A DNA stretch of 64,000 nucleotides from Phycomyces nitens. Lineage: Eukaryota > Mucoromycota > Mucoromycetes > Mucorales > Phycomycetaceae. Location of the stretch: contig JAHRBC010000005.1 of the NCBI GenBank assembly GCA_022702545.1, positions 3,534,001 to 3,598,000 of the forward strand. The letters run 5' to 3'. The notes beneath the pieces were generated by a model. That model did no database searches. It was not told the DNA's origin and saw only the letters and a list, made by a program, of their open reading frames with translations. The translations under genes and the position numbers were made by a program. This document shows, one piece after another, positions 33,637 to 45,826 of this stretch; position 1 is the first letter of the stretch, and each line of letters starts with the position of its first letter.

Positions 33637-36600
33637 ATGTTTGCCATTCCAAATGCTAATGAAGTTGAATGCCGATGCTCGAAATGCATTTGCAATCCTG
33701 CTGGCTACATGATCACTGCCAAAAGAACTGCCAAGCGTCATGCTCAGAGTGACAAAGACAGAGAATTGGATAGAAATATCAATCGTAAATAAAATGGCAA
33801 TTATATAGTGTGGGCTATAATATTAATAATATTTTAAATAGTCTTGCCTGTCCAACAAAGCAGTGTTGATATGGACATGGAAGCAATTCAATTTGAAGAG
33901 GACATTGAATGTACATAGTATTTTATTTTTTATACTCAATTTACACTTTACTTATGCTCGGTTTTAATAGATGACAGTTACTCTAATGATGTACCATCAT
34001 CCATGGAATATCCCGATGGGTTCTTACCTCTTTTGGCCGAAGATTTTCTTTTTGGAACAGATGAGCTCATTGAAGAATATTCATCTGAGCATGAATCGTC
34101 TGATGAAGATGCTGAGGAAGAAGAGGCCGAGCAGAGTGAAGGTCAGCAATAAACAAAAATGTTGATAGTACCTTTGAATAAAGAAAGATATTAATATTTA
34201 ATTATCATTAATACTCACAGAGAGTTCAGCCAATCTTCCTGAAGATCCATGGCATAGATTGATAGCCATCTTCCTTGTCATGTTCATTTCTTCCTTTGTT
34301 GTTGATGAGGGTGCCGTGATATTGATCTCTTTCATTAATGCAATCCTTGAGCACTATGGGGAAAGCTTCAGACTCCCAACGAGTATTCCCGGTTTAAAGA
34401 AGATGACTGGATACAGTGCTATGACAAGTGGTGTGTCAACATTTGTTGCATGCAGTGATTGTCACACTCTGTATAAAAGCAATAGTGAAGTACCTACTTG
34501 TTGTACTGGAAAGAAACTTGGCCGCCAGAACGAATGTGGAAACAGTCTGTTTAAGTCTGGAATTAGTAATGGATTGACTGCAAAGCGCACTTTTGTCTAC
34601 AACTCATTGAAAACAGCCTTGGCAAAGCTTTTCAAGCGACCCAATTCGAAACTGCCATCAACATGTGGAATCGTGGTCCAAAGGTTCCTGGCACCATGTT
34701 TGATGTTTACGATGGAAAGATGTGGAAGGAGTTTGTGGATGAGGATGGCATGCAGTTTGTTGCCAGAGAGAGATCGTTGTTGTTGACTCTTAACATTGAT
34801 TGGTTCCAGCCTTTCGATGGGGTAACTTATTCTTGTGGTGCGATATATCTTACCATCAACAATTTGCCAAGAGACGAGCGCAATAAGATGGAAAACGTGA
34901 TTCTCGTTGGGCTCATGCCAGGTCCCAAAGAAGCAAGCACAGCCGAAATCAACAACTACCTGCGCCCCTTGTTAATGAGCTCGAGGAGCTGTACACTGGT
35001 ATCAGTATTGATACATACAGTCGTTCTGGTGCTTTGGTTCGTGCTGCTCTCCTGATGGTTGCATGCGACATACCTGCTGCAAGAAAGACCTGTGGCTTCA
35101 CTTCCCACAACAGCAGAAATGCATGTCATAAGTGCAATCGTCACTTTTTCCGTTTTGAAGGGACTTCGATCGTTGACTATTCTGGGTTCAACTCTTCAGA
35201 GTGGGTTGGCCGTACAAAAGAGGAGAACCGCCGGCATGCCACCATGTGGAAAAATGCAAGAACTTTGTTGGAGAGAAAGCAGCTGGAAGTTGAGAATGGA
35301 GTGCGGTGGTCCGAGATTCACAGACTTGCCTATTTTGAACCAGTCAGGGCAACAATTGTGGACCCAATGCACAATCTTTTCCTTGGAACGGCCAAGCGCA
35401 TGATGGAAAAGTGGATCCTGTGTGGTCATCTCGATGACAATGATCTTTGTGAGATGCAGGTTGAGGCGAACACTATTACATTGCCTTCAGAATACGCCAG
35501 CCTCACCACCAAAATTGCAAAGGGATTTCCATTCATGAAGGCAGATGAATGGAAATCATGGTGCTTAATTTACTCACCTGTTGTATTGAAGGGACGGCTA
35601 GAAGATGATCTGTTCGCCAACTGGATCGAGTTTGTTGATGCCTGCCGGTTATTGACAAAACCAACAATAACTGAAGAAGAGATTGAGCTTGCTCATGGTA
35701 GTCTGGAGAGATTCTGCGGTGGTTGTGAAGAATTGTACGAGCATGACGTCCTGTCTCCAAACATGCACCTTCACCTCCATTTAAAAGAGACAATTAACGA
35801 TTTCGGGCCCATTTATGGATATTGGCTGTTCAGCTTTGAACGATACAATGGACTTGTCAAAGGCTTCAACACCAATCGTAAAGCTGGTTTTGAAAAGACA
35901 TACATGAATAAGTTCGTTCAAAGTGGTTCCAAAGGCGACTTTTACCAAGCTCATCTTGCCACCATCACCAGCCCAAGTCATCTTGATCTGTTTAACAGAC
36001 TGTCTCCCGCCACTGTGTTTGTGCCTCAGCAAAATAGGCTGTCAATCTTCTCTCTCCCTGCCTTTTTGGAATCAGCAATGAATCCAACAAAGCAAACGTT
36101 TGGCAATGAGCCCCTTCCGCCATCTGCCTTGCCATTGGTTTTGAAAGCACCAACAACGATGAGAAAACTTGAGTATGACTGCCTGCTGAAGTACTACAAG
36201 ATGGAGTATGCCGATGACGATCTTTGCAGTGCAAAAACATGATTAGAAATGCACACTTTGTCAATGACAGGATCCAGAAGTTTACCTTGATAAATCTTCT
36301 TGGACAAGTCTATAAAGGCAGTGAGGGGGCAAACGGAAGAGGTTCATACATCCAGGCAATGTATATTGAGAAAAATGGTGATTCTGGGGAGATATACGCT
36401 GGTCGTATTAAATATCTTTTCGTCCACAATTTTTCGCCAACCCCTACTCCTGCCAACTTTCTTGCACGCCTTAATCCCCAGCATGTTTTTGCTTTTGTTG
36501 AGTGGTATGAAATCCCTTACCATCAACCAAGAATCAACCAGGGTATTGAGCTGTATAAGCCGACTTTCCAAAAGTATAACTACGATAACATTTTGCCTGT

Positions 36601-36700
36601 TCATCGTATCCTTTCACCAATTGCAATCGGCAATCAAGCTTCTGGTCGTGGCGCAGCCAAAGTTCTTGTCATTCCCTTGCCTAGAAAGCTTTATGCTTAG
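33637..36700 (+). pseudogene. Element D transposase (Tnp2/CACTA-like), three frameshifts
   Basis: Exons 33637..33784 (148 nt, MFAIPNANEVECRCSKC), 33842..33910, 33971..34141 (acidic) and 34221..36700. Single-base losses break the frame near 34644 (at KRPN), near 34972 (NNYLRPL) and near 36230 (before NAHFVNDRIQKF). Between them the family motifs remain: LNIDWFQPFDG, VACDIPAARKTCG, DPMHNLFLGTAKRM and LFSFERYNGLVKG. The C-terminus PLPRKLYA is intact. Confidence 0.85.
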
Positions 36701-36822
36701 ACTTCTTTTTCTTTTTTTCTATTATTATTATTATCTTTCACTATCTTATATAAAACATACAATACTTGTGTATTCAAAACAATATTAATGAAAGTATAGG
36801 AATGAGAGATGCAAGTAATTAT

Positions 36823-38008
36823 TTATTCACGTTTTGTCCACGCGGGCATTTTGGCTACTAAGCCACGAGGAATTGCTTTTGATACAACTACGTGATGGCG
36901 AGCCTTCAGCTGGCCTGCTCTCTTTCCCAAATCACTTATTGCAAGAGTATCGAGAAAGTCAAAGAACTCATTCAACTATCCAAATATTTTCTTTGTTAAA
37001 CATATAATAAAAGTGGAAATATATGTTATAGCTACCTCATCACTTCGCCAGCTTGGGCGAAGCACTGTTACAGTTGTGTCTGTATCACTTTCGTCATCAG
37101 ACATGACATCTCTATAAAAGACGCCACTGTAGTCTCTCCCAAACTTTTCGATTGAGGCGGCCTTGTGTTTGGCAAATGTTCTCTTCCGTCTCTTGAAGAG
37201 CTAAAAAATATAATGATAAATATATTTATGTTTCTCTTATTTTTTATAGAGCCACCTACGTCTGTCTTGCGATTGCCTCTTCTGTTTGCCTCTTTTTTGG
37301 CTAGTTTGCCTTCCAACGAGAGCTTGCTGTTGGCCATGCAGTTGTAATAGTTGTTAACTATCATACCACATAGTTCTTTTATCGGAACAAAGGCAGACTC
37401 ACTCTGGCCACGCAGATACACCAACAAGTCATCTGCCACATTCTTGTTGACTTCATCAGACAACCCAACACTGACATCCCAAGTCATCTTTGCGTCATTC
37501 TCACTTATTTTTTGGGGATCATCAGTGTTGAGATTCATGTTTCTGAGGCGATCACGAATGAGTTTCTAGTTTATATTGATTAATAATGATTCAAGCAGTG
37601 TTTACTTTTAATATTTACCGAGATCTTTGGGTTTCTGCTGTTGCCAACAACATCTCGCAGTTGGATCTCAAAATTATCACTCTGGATAGCCTGTGGACCG
37701 GCCAACTGAGGAGATTCTTGTCTCTTCATTGCATCGAAGACAAGACCATCCACGGAAGTCATCATCTTGCTTCCACTATCCTTGAGTGTGCCGACATCAT
37801 TGCACATGGTTGTCATTTTTTTGTCCAAGGTGGACAAGAGGTTGACAATGTTATCAAATTCCTCTCTGGAAACTCCAACAATATCTTGTCTAGGAGCAAG
37901 AGAAGGACGAACAGGTCCTACACGGCCATTGGTAACAGTATTAATCAATGGTCTGGACATTGATCCATTTGCAGATGCATTTCTGGCGGTATTGATTCTT
38001 GGTGCCAT
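36823..38008 (-). CDS. Element D partner protein (gene 2), intact, unknown function
   Basis: CDS is the complement of 36823..36975, 37036..37200, 37260..37565 and 37619..38008: 1014 nt, 337 residues, splice sites GT-AG and in frame. The second exon is again exactly 306 nt. N-terminal MAPRINTARNASANGS, a heptad-like region (FDNIVNLLSTLDKKMTTM), then NDAKMTWD, a basic tail (KKEANRRGNRKTD), MSDDESDTDT, LRPSWRSDE and a final MPAWTKRE. This is the most divergent copy, so residues shared with A-C (W...RPSWRS) are likely functional. Confidence 0.8.
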
Positions 38009-38329
38009 TTTCTTAATTATTCAATAAATAAATCAGCATATATAATATATTTTGATAGCCCATTATGAACTTACATGATAAAGAAGATGGTGGTTAGAGT
38101 TATTGAAAGAGTAAAGAAGTATATGTAGATATTAATAAGAATATAAGAGACTCTATTATACTTTGTCTATAAACCAAGACGGAGTCAAATTCTTATTAAT
38201 ATATAGATCAAAACCTTTTTCTTGGGCACTTTCAATGTATAACTAACATGACTCTCCAATTTCAAAGCAAGAGAGAATGACCATGCGTATTTCAGGGGGC
38301 ATAGATATTTTAATAATTATTTTTATTTT

Positions 38330-39000
38330 CTATTCTTTTATTCCTTTTCTGCTCTTTAACACTATGTAAGTATATCACCTAAAATTCTCACATCTTACAT
38401 TATATACACATAGGGTACCAAACATCAGATTTCTTTTATACAAAAGGTAATTACTATCAATCATATTCTTTACACGGTCATGTCTCTTATCATAATATTT
38501 TCAAATAGCTGCGACTTGCCATGATATCATTTTATAATCCATGTTTATCAAAAAGCTATTATTGCACCCATGTATGTATTTCTTCCTTTCTTTACTTTCT
38601 CATTTATAAAAAATACATTGCTCTAACATAATTACAGTTTACATTGTATACTCTTAGTAAACCCAATATCCATTTATTCAACTGCCAAAGGTATGTATTT
38701 TGAGTTATTTCTCTTGTTAAAAATATTTTTCTAATATTAATTATAGTATATCCATGCCCAAATGTATCCGTTATTATAAGCATATGAATATATACTGGCT
38801 TGTTTATATCAGTATACTCTTGTTTCTTTCATTTAATGAAATACCCGATTGCCAAGTAAGTACCTTGCCTTTCAATTCTATCAAATGCTATAACAAAAAT
38901 TCTAAAATGCGCTCTTTTATTCAATTGCTAGACTATAAAACTTGGTCAGGTAAATATAATCAGAATCCATGTTTTTCAGGTAGGAAATAAAATATGGTCT
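38330..39000 (+). other. Mini-exon-like tail of element D
   Basis: Several GTAAGT/GTATGT donors and TAG acceptors alternate at short spacing (for example donors near 38366, 38572, 38692 and 38856; acceptors near 38413, 38509, 38638 and 38745), at the position where A-C carry gene 3. Sequence similarity to A-C exons is not evident by eye and no frame was assembled. The rest, to 39523, holds no recognisable gene. Confidence 0.35.
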
Positions 39001-39523
39001 GCAAGAACCATTATACGTATTATTAGATTAAGACCATGTAGTCCAGAGCAAGAGATTATATTATTACTAGTGCTTTTACAAATAAAAATATTATAATAAA
39101 ATATACAAAATTATTATATCCTACCAAAACAAAATCAATATCAAATGTGTTTTTTTAAAAATCCGATCAATACCAGGTGTTGTTGAAGCAATTGATCCAA
39201 TAGAATGAATCAATAGGCAGCCAAAACCACCTAGAATTGAGAAAATAACAGCCCTCTTGAATCCAGGTGGTTTATAAATGGGGTTTTTAGTAGTCTATAT
39301 TTGTAATTTTACAGATACTTGGCTTTCAATTAAGGTTCGCACACAGATAATGTACCTAAGCTCCCTTTCATAATGACAAAGTAATCAATACCATTTGGGC
39401 AAAAATCCAATATTATGTCAGCTAGGCATTCTATAATATTATGCTGTCAAGCATTATTATGTTACATAATATCCCAATAACCAACACCTGTTATTTCCAT
39501 GATTTGCATATATTTTTCCAGTG

Positions 39524-40172
39524 ACATTTGCACAGGAGGTTGTATGTTTCGTTTTTAATGTTATTCATAATAAAGATTATATGAGCAAGAGGTATTATAT
39601 TTGGCTCTTTTTTATATGAATCATATTTCAGAGCGAGACGATATATATTATTAATCCTATCATCAAACACACCATTTATTCATCACCGTCTTTTGATATC
39701 TGGGCTTTGAATCAATCTCCCTTAATATTTATAAGCATTACAAACCCAATCTCTGTTAAATTCAAAAAAAATTGATGGATTACTAATGGTGCCGAAATTA
39801 TTAATTATCCTTGAATATTATTTTTTTATTTTAAAATATTGGTCATTATTATTATGTACACATTGATTCATCTTAAATATATTGAATGTTTTGTCTATAA
39901 AATCAATAAAAAAGCAAGAATCGTAAAAATTTATATAGTTTATAAAAATGAAAAAAATAGTACCAATTTTATTTATTTGTTTTGCAAAGTCATTTAAAAT
40001 GTGTGCTATTTTGCGTCAAATCTGCGATTTAGAGCTCATATATGAAATAAAATGCGAAATTAGGTCTCATCATTAAAAAATCATCAAAATGATGGAGTTA
40101 GAATTCATTTTTAAAATTTTGTAATAATTCAAAATCTCTAATTCTGGCTAATACAACCCTTCTTTTGCAGTG
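39524..40172 (-). repeat. E2 right terminal region with first 15 codons of its transposase
   Basis: Nearly identical to 1134-1781 of E1. It carries the start of transposase exon 1 (ATG at 39568, MNNIKNETYNLLCKC), truncated after CxC at the element D end. It ends CTTTTGCAGTG at 40172. Confidence 0.85.
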
Positions 40173-40438
40173 TCATACTGAAGACCACTGGTGAGAAGAT
40201 GGCCCATGAGGCAAGGGCTATCAATGTAATGGAGCGTGCCTCTGCAACCATTGCAAAATATGCAGAGAAGCAAGATGGGCTGTTGGAAGAACAGAAGAAG
40301 ACAAGCCAGCGTCTTCTGGCAGTCCTGGAGACACAAAACATCATGCAGCAGCAGTCTCTCCTGCTGCATACCGATCTTCGTGGAATGATTGGTAACCTAA
40401 ATGCTTTTTTGGAGAAGGCAAATAGACAGCTGCCCTAA
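40173..40438 (+). pseudogene. C-terminal fragment of a Harbinger helper protein, cut by E2
   Basis: The open frame enters directly from the E2 terminus (LKTTGEKMAHEARAINV) and ends ANRQLP. It is helical and coiled-coil-like (EKQDGLLEEQKKTSQRLLAV), like the C-terminus of the intact helper at 44969-45826, and lies convergent to a Harbinger transposase in the same arrangement. The N-terminal SANT/Myb part would be beyond the E2 left end, outside the window. Confidence 0.6.
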
Positions 40439-40611
40439 ATGCCTTCTCACCAGTCAACATCCTCTCCCCCTAGTGCTTTTTTTTTGTCTCCCTTAGTTCT
40501 TTTTTTTTGTCTCCCCAAGTCCTTTTTTTTTGTCTCCTCTAGTGCTAGATGCAAAAACAATAAATAAATATATGTTATAAGTATACAGTATGTTTAAAGG
40601 TGTTATTTTTA

Positions 40612-41917
40612 TTATGGCGTTATCTCAGAAATATACTCTTGAAGTGATGGTGGGCTAATATCAAAGTGTTTTGATGTTTGCCCACCATTAACACAAATGT
40701 GTATGTTTTTCATCAGTGTAGCAACCAAATAAAAATGAGCACACTTGCTCAGCAATGCCTTTTGCCCTGGTCTATACCGGACAAAGGCAAACAAATTAGC
40801 AACATGGCCAAACTCCCATTCAACCACAATCCTGAGAGTAGACATCGTGTTATTGATGTCTTTCTCAACCCTAGGCATTGTCTGGCCTGTAATGGAAAAG
40901 ATTAATACATTTACTATATAATAATTCATTACAAACTTACTATTCCGGAAAGGCTTGATGAGAATGTCAGAAGAACTGTATGCAGGATTGCCATAAATGG
41001 CATACAGTTCTCCACCATCACCTCTCTTGTCCAAGCTTTCCCGGAGTTCACCAATCATGCCACTGTCCACCAGCATACTCTGGTCGTGGACAGATCCTGC
41101 GAAAGGTCCACTCAGGCTGGCTGTTATGCCATCTGGCATTACGATACCTTGATATTTTAGACAATGGTATCGCTAAATAATCACAGAGTTTAACAATTAA
41201 AGTCCTGAAGTTTTATGTAGTTATTTAGGATACATACAACATGGCCATTGTAGACACACTCCTGGTGCCTGACTGGACGTGCTATGCCATTCAGCGTACT
41301 GTCGATGAATCCAATAACCCCTTTGTAGCAAGATCCTTGATAAAAGATACATAATTAGAGATGGCACCATTATCAAATGTCTTTTGCAAAATCAATTACT
41401 TACCTTTTCTTTCTGTGGCATCAGAAAATCTTGCAAGGTTGAAGGGATGCAGATGCCTTTTGTTGAATCTGATCCCTTCATGGTACCGGCTATACAGCAA
41501 TCCAATCATAGAATTGAAGACAACACTAATGGTTGTCTTGTTCATCTTAAACAATAAAGCCAAGTCCATCAGCCGCGAAGGATATGACAACCTTCTAAGC
41601 ATGATAGAAAGTGATAGATCTCTGTGCAACAAGAAGTTTTGGCTTGTTCCATTGCGGAACGAAACCTGCTCAGGGAAGCCCAACACTCTTGCTATCAGCT
41701 GAATCTCAGTGTAAGTAAATCTGAACAATGACTTGCAAGTGTCATTGTCCAATGAGGAGATCTCCAAAGGCGTCTGTCGGGTATGCAATGCATAAGCTCT
41801 GGAATCACGGTTCAAACGAATGAACAGTTTGTCTTCAGCCTCGTCTTGCTCTATGATTGCATTGTTTATGTCATCATAGAGAATTGCAACTGCTGCCAGA
41901 TAACGAGTAGATTCCAT
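40612..41917 (-). CDS. PIF/Harbinger transposase 2, open frame but atypical catalytic residue
   Basis: CDS is the complement of 40612..40886, 40941..41172, 41238..41335 and 41404..41917: 1119 nt, 372 residues, all in frame. The first catalytic Asp is in GFIDSTLNGIARP and the Glu in VEWEFGHVA. The second Asp position, GDQAY in the other Harbinger here, reads YGNPAYSSS (Asn), so the enzyme may be dead. YNGHVRYHCLKYQG matches the family's conserved block. The N-terminal 150 residues resemble the HTH-containing part. The element's left half is lost beyond E2. Confidence 0.85.
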
Positions 41918-42054
41918 GTTTAATAAAGTAAAGTGTTTTTAATAGAATAAAGAAAGGTGTTATGGATTGAAGTTTGACTGATAGAATTTAAAACGCGTTT
42001 TTCAAAAAAGGAAATGTGAAGACAAAGCGAAAATAAAGTGAAAATAAAAAAATG

Positions 42055-42073
42055 GTACGTCATAATGACGTAC
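42055..42073. promoter_or_regulatory. Inverted repeat GTACGTCA-TAA-TGACGTAC
   Basis: Perfect 8-bp arms around TAA, about 140 bp upstream of the Harbinger 2 transposase start. It contains two TGACGT half-sites of the kind bound by bZIP/CREB-type factors, and could equally be a binding site for the element's own Myb-like helper. Confidence 0.35.
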
Positions 42074-42099
42074 AATGTGAAAGTGAAAATAAAATCCCC

Positions 42100-43262
42100 A
42101 AACCTCTCTAATTAATTCTTTTCTTTCACTTGTAAATATATTTTTTACTCAATATATTTTATTATTCATAGGTAACTGCTTATAAATATATTATGGGGCT
42201 CTCTATTGCACTTGGCTGTATATCTAAAGGTAAGATCATATTATGCTAAAGCTATTCTTTATTAACCAAATCACTCTTTTATATATAGCTGCAAATTCTA
42301 TTTTTCTATCCATCTCAATATAAAATTCTGGTAAACCTTTTATATTATAAATATGTTCTCTTTAATAACATCTATCACAAACATCTTGCTAAGCTCTTGT
42401 ATGGATTCCCAATTGAAATTATCTGGCCATTCTAATGGCTATATCTTGTAAGTAAACCAATATTTTAGTATTATATATTGCCTATCTACAAATATTAACA
42501 TATATCTATTAGACAATGATCATTTGTTGACATATTACAGAGAGTCTATCAAATGTTCTGTTTACTATATTAAAAATGTGAGTATAAGAATGAATAATTT
42601 ATATAAAAATAATTTACTAAAAATCTTCTCTTTTACTTTTAGACAATATTGACTTTCTCTCAGCTAGGTAAGTATCCTGGCTCTATTAAGAACCAGTTGA
42701 TAGTGCCAATCAAGAAATATTGATTGGTAGAATAGATATACCAAAGAAATAATCTAGAGACTAGAATATATAGCGCAAATGTATTTTTTTATCAAATAAA
42801 ACAAAAAATAATTTTTTTCAGAATCTATTGCTCCAAAAAAAAACAACAAACCAGGGAGGCTTGCTTGCATAGAATAACTACAATTACCTTGCAATAGTCT
42901 ACAATCATTCTTGATAGACTGTCAAAACATACTATAAAACCCACTATAAAATATAATGAAAGATAAAACTGGTTGTTTGTAAGTGGCCAATCTCCTCCAA
43001 CACAAATTGTCTGTGTATCGTAAAATACAATGCAAAAAAGGGTAGATCGACTAGGAATATATTGTGGCTATAATGCATATTTAAGTTTTGTGCTGTTTGA
43101 AGGCATTTAAATATTCTACATTAGATTCTTGTACACCAGTAGGTAGGATGATTTGGTTCACCCCCATATCTTTTTAGTCTACTATGGATCATGATGATAT
43201 ATTACCAAAAGCATAGTAAAACTATACAATTAAGTAGCTTATTTTATAAGTTTTATCTACAT
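42100..43262. other. Gene-poor stretch between the two Harbinger elements
   Basis: No long ORF. Several short segments bordered by GTAAG donors and TAG acceptors (about 42230-42670) recall the mini-exon units, so this may be the tail of an older CACTA-like element into which the Harbingers inserted. No terminus was identified. Confidence 0.3.
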
Positions 43263-43460
43263 AATAGAGAAGGGAATATCTTATGAAAATTTATAATTTC
43301 TATATTTGTACAACAAATTTAAACTCACAAGAACATTTAATATCTCCGATAAGTCATAGAATTATGAAATTTTCATAAAATTGATGTGTAGGTGGCTAAT
43401 AGGCATTCAGTAAAGAATGAATGTAGAGATCTCTTTCTTTTCATTTAACAACTTCCAAAG

Positions 43461-44894
43461 ATGAGATTACACAATCGTGCATTAATTGCTTATGTTCTCA
43501 CTCTTGGCCAGACAACTCTCCATCAAAGAAAAAAGAGAGTCGTATACAAGCGTCTTGACATCAAGTCTCTTACTGATGCTAAATGCAAACTTGAGTTTCG
43601 CTTTACTTTTGCAGAAGTAATATTACTAGCCTTTCATTTTATTCTAACAAGTACTAACAGCAGTTTTTCTCTTTCCAAACTAGATTGAGAGAATGTGCAT
43701 CGCAATGAACTTGACAAAGACGATGAGTTTCAAGTGTGAGAATGGGTACGATTTGCACGTACCAAGAGAGTATGCTTTTGCTTTGGTACTCTACCAGTAC
43801 ACTTTCCCACGGCAGTATCTCTCAATGGAAGATATGTGGGGAATGAATGCAAGAAGCTTGGGTTCTATTGTGAGCCAGTTCTCACGCATTCTACTGAACA
43901 AGTTCAAGCATGGGCTAGAGTTTGACACTCGTCAATTCTCGCCTGAGAACTGTGAAAGGTTTGCCCAGGCAATCTACCAAAAAAGTAAAACCATTATTTA
44001 CTACTTCTACTTTATAATAATTACATAATTTATTTGCTAATCTTATATAAACTCTTATAGCAAATGCCTTTCCCAATATCATTGGCTTTGTGGATGGCAC
44101 AATGCAGAAGGTTTCCCGGCCAACAAGAAACAATGAGCAAAGATGTATCTACAATGGGTGGAAGGTAATGTGCTTATATACATATAACCATATTCTATTG
44201 AGCAATTTATATGCTTACTTAACATTATCTTTCTTAAATAGCATTCCCATTGTATTAAATATCAGGCAATTTCTACACCTGATGGCATCACAAGTAGTCT
44301 CATTGGGCCATTTATTGGATCTACCCATGATACTAAGATTTTTGACAAGTCCAAGACATTGGACAGGTTGATCTTGCACCTTGATCTCCTTAATTCCAAA
44401 AGTAATCCTGGTTTTCCTTTTGCTATTTATGGGGATCAAGCCTACAAGAAATCTACGCATTTATACAAGCCATATACAGCTTATGAGATTGACAATGATC
44501 GTAAGTTATATTTCAATTATAATATAGATTTTCTTTGCTAACACTTTTTGTATACTTAGCTGTAAAAGTGGATATCAACAGAAAGATGGCACGTGCAAGA
44601 GTACAGGTAGAGATGGAGTTTGGTAAGGTAAGCCAATACTTCAAATACTGTAAGTACAGATATGCGATGAAGGTTAGAGGACATGCCAAACCTGGGATGG
44701 TATACATCCTTTGTACTCTATTCAAGAACTTCCATACATGTATAAATGGTTCTGCAACGACGCAAATGTTTGGCCTCCAGCCTCCAGACATTGAGGAGTA
44801 CATCACTGGGTTGATGCGGGAGCGAGACGCTGCAGACACCTTTGATAGCATCGAGACTATCCTAGACAACTTGTCTAACATCGTTGAGGCTTAA
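43461..44894 (+). CDS. PIF/Harbinger transposase 1, intact
   Basis: CDS joins 43461..43616, 43684..43984, 44061..44164, 44242..44500 and 44560..44894: 1155 nt, 384 residues, GT-AG throughout. The DDE residues are visible: GFVDGTMQKVSRP (D), YGDQAYKKS (D) and VEMEFGKVSQ (E), with CIYNGWK/HSHCIKYQ spanning exons 3-4. Length fits the family. It presumably needs the adjacent helper to enter the nucleus and bind DNA, as known for other Harbinger elements. Confidence 0.9.
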
Positions 44895-44968
44895 ACGCAT
44901 ATGACTAATAAAAATATTATTTATCAGAAAATTTATCCTTCTCTTATATGTAAACAAATATTTTTATT

Positions 44969-45826
44969 TTATTTCTTTAGTATTTCTAATATTTGTTTAT
45001 GTGTTGAAGATAGTTCTTCAAGACTTATAGCAATTCTTTCTGAATTATCAGCTATTCTTCGACAGTCTGCAGCTATTGAATCTTTGGCCTCATCGTCTTT
45101 TTCCAAAGATTCTGATTCCAACTTCATTATCTGCAAGATCTTATCCGGCAAGGTCTCATTCCTGGTTTCTCCTGCTTTTTTTTCAGGGGCCTTGGCCTCC
45201 TCGACTGGACAACTGGCATTTTTGTCACTTTGTGATCCATGTTCTGCAATGGACATCAGGTTATCTCCAATATTCTTGTTTTCCTTCTTGACCTTCTTTT
45301 CCAACAGCTTTGCTAGCAGCTTGTTTTCCTTATGATCTTCCTCCTTCAGAAAGAAACATCAAATTATTTTTAGTAAAGTATTTTTGTATCATCATGATCC
45401 AAAAACTAACATCTTTCATTACCGTGAAGACAGCCAAGCCAAGCTTTGTTGGAATGCTTGCACTGATTCCAGACAAGCTCTCATGACAATGCTTGTCAAA
45501 CACAGGTTTGAACTCATCAAAGAGGGCATTCTTCTTCTGCTTGATCCCGTTCATTGTGAGAGGTGCCAATATATTTGCACTTGTCTTGTTGACGGCATCC
45601 AAGACCTTGTTCCATGCCATGGTTGTCTGCCCATGAGGCACAGAGAAAGGATGGAAATTATGGTATGCCTCCATAAGAGCCAACTTTCTTTCCTCATCCC
45701 ATGATCCACGAGATTTATCTTTAGACAATATAGTATTTTGTAAGTACTTGTATTTTATATTATAAATATCATATTACTTTGTTTCTTAAATGGGGCTGAT
45801 GATGATGGAGATGTAATACGCTTCAT
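44969..45826 (-). CDS. Harbinger 1 SANT/Myb-like helper protein, intact
   Basis: CDS is the complement of 44969..45343, 45411..45718 and 45778..45826: 732 nt, 243 residues. The start MKRITSPSSSAPFKK is followed by GSWDEERKLALMEAY and WNKVLDAVN, a SANT/trihelix-like fold with spaced tryptophans, then NGIKQKKNALFDEF. The C-terminus is Lys/Glu-rich and helical (HKENKLLAKLLEKK). It is convergent to the transposase. The DNA-binding role is inferred from family knowledge. Confidence 0.75.

Larger units (their letters stand above)
33405..39523 (+). mobile_element. CACTA-like element D
   Basis: Left end CACTGCAAAAACAGTG (33405); right end, on the reverse complement, CACTGGAAAAATATATG (39523). Length is 6119 bp. 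The flanking triplets (TAT left, ACA right) do not match, and the flanks belong to opposite ends of the E2 transposase, so a deletion accompanied or followed insertion. Contents: decayed transposase (+), intact partner (-), and a mini-exon-like tail. Confidence 0.75.
1782..40172 (-). mobile_element. CACTA-like element E2, outermost host of the nested stack
   Basis: Pieces of one element can be followed through the stack: leader (1782-2197, 23274-23356), partner gene (23357-23727 and 32372-33125), transposase C-terminus on the minus strand (33211-33404), transposase exon 1 remnant (39524-39568) and right terminus at 40172 (CTTTTGCAGTG). The left end is not in the window, so the start given is only the first piece seen. 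The convergent partner/transposase order matches elements A-D. Most of the transposase is missing at the element D junctions. The right flank at 40173 continues an interrupted Harbinger helper ORF. Confidence 0.65.

Noticed and set aside
34259..36700. Programmed frameshifting in the D transposase
   Set aside because: Three single-base changes at different places, absent from A and B, look like decay or indel errors; no slippery-site pattern is shared.
40199..40438. Independent small host gene MAHEARAINV...
   Set aside because: The frame is open right up to the E2 terminus and the arrangement mirrors the Harbinger helper, so it is a truncated C-terminus.
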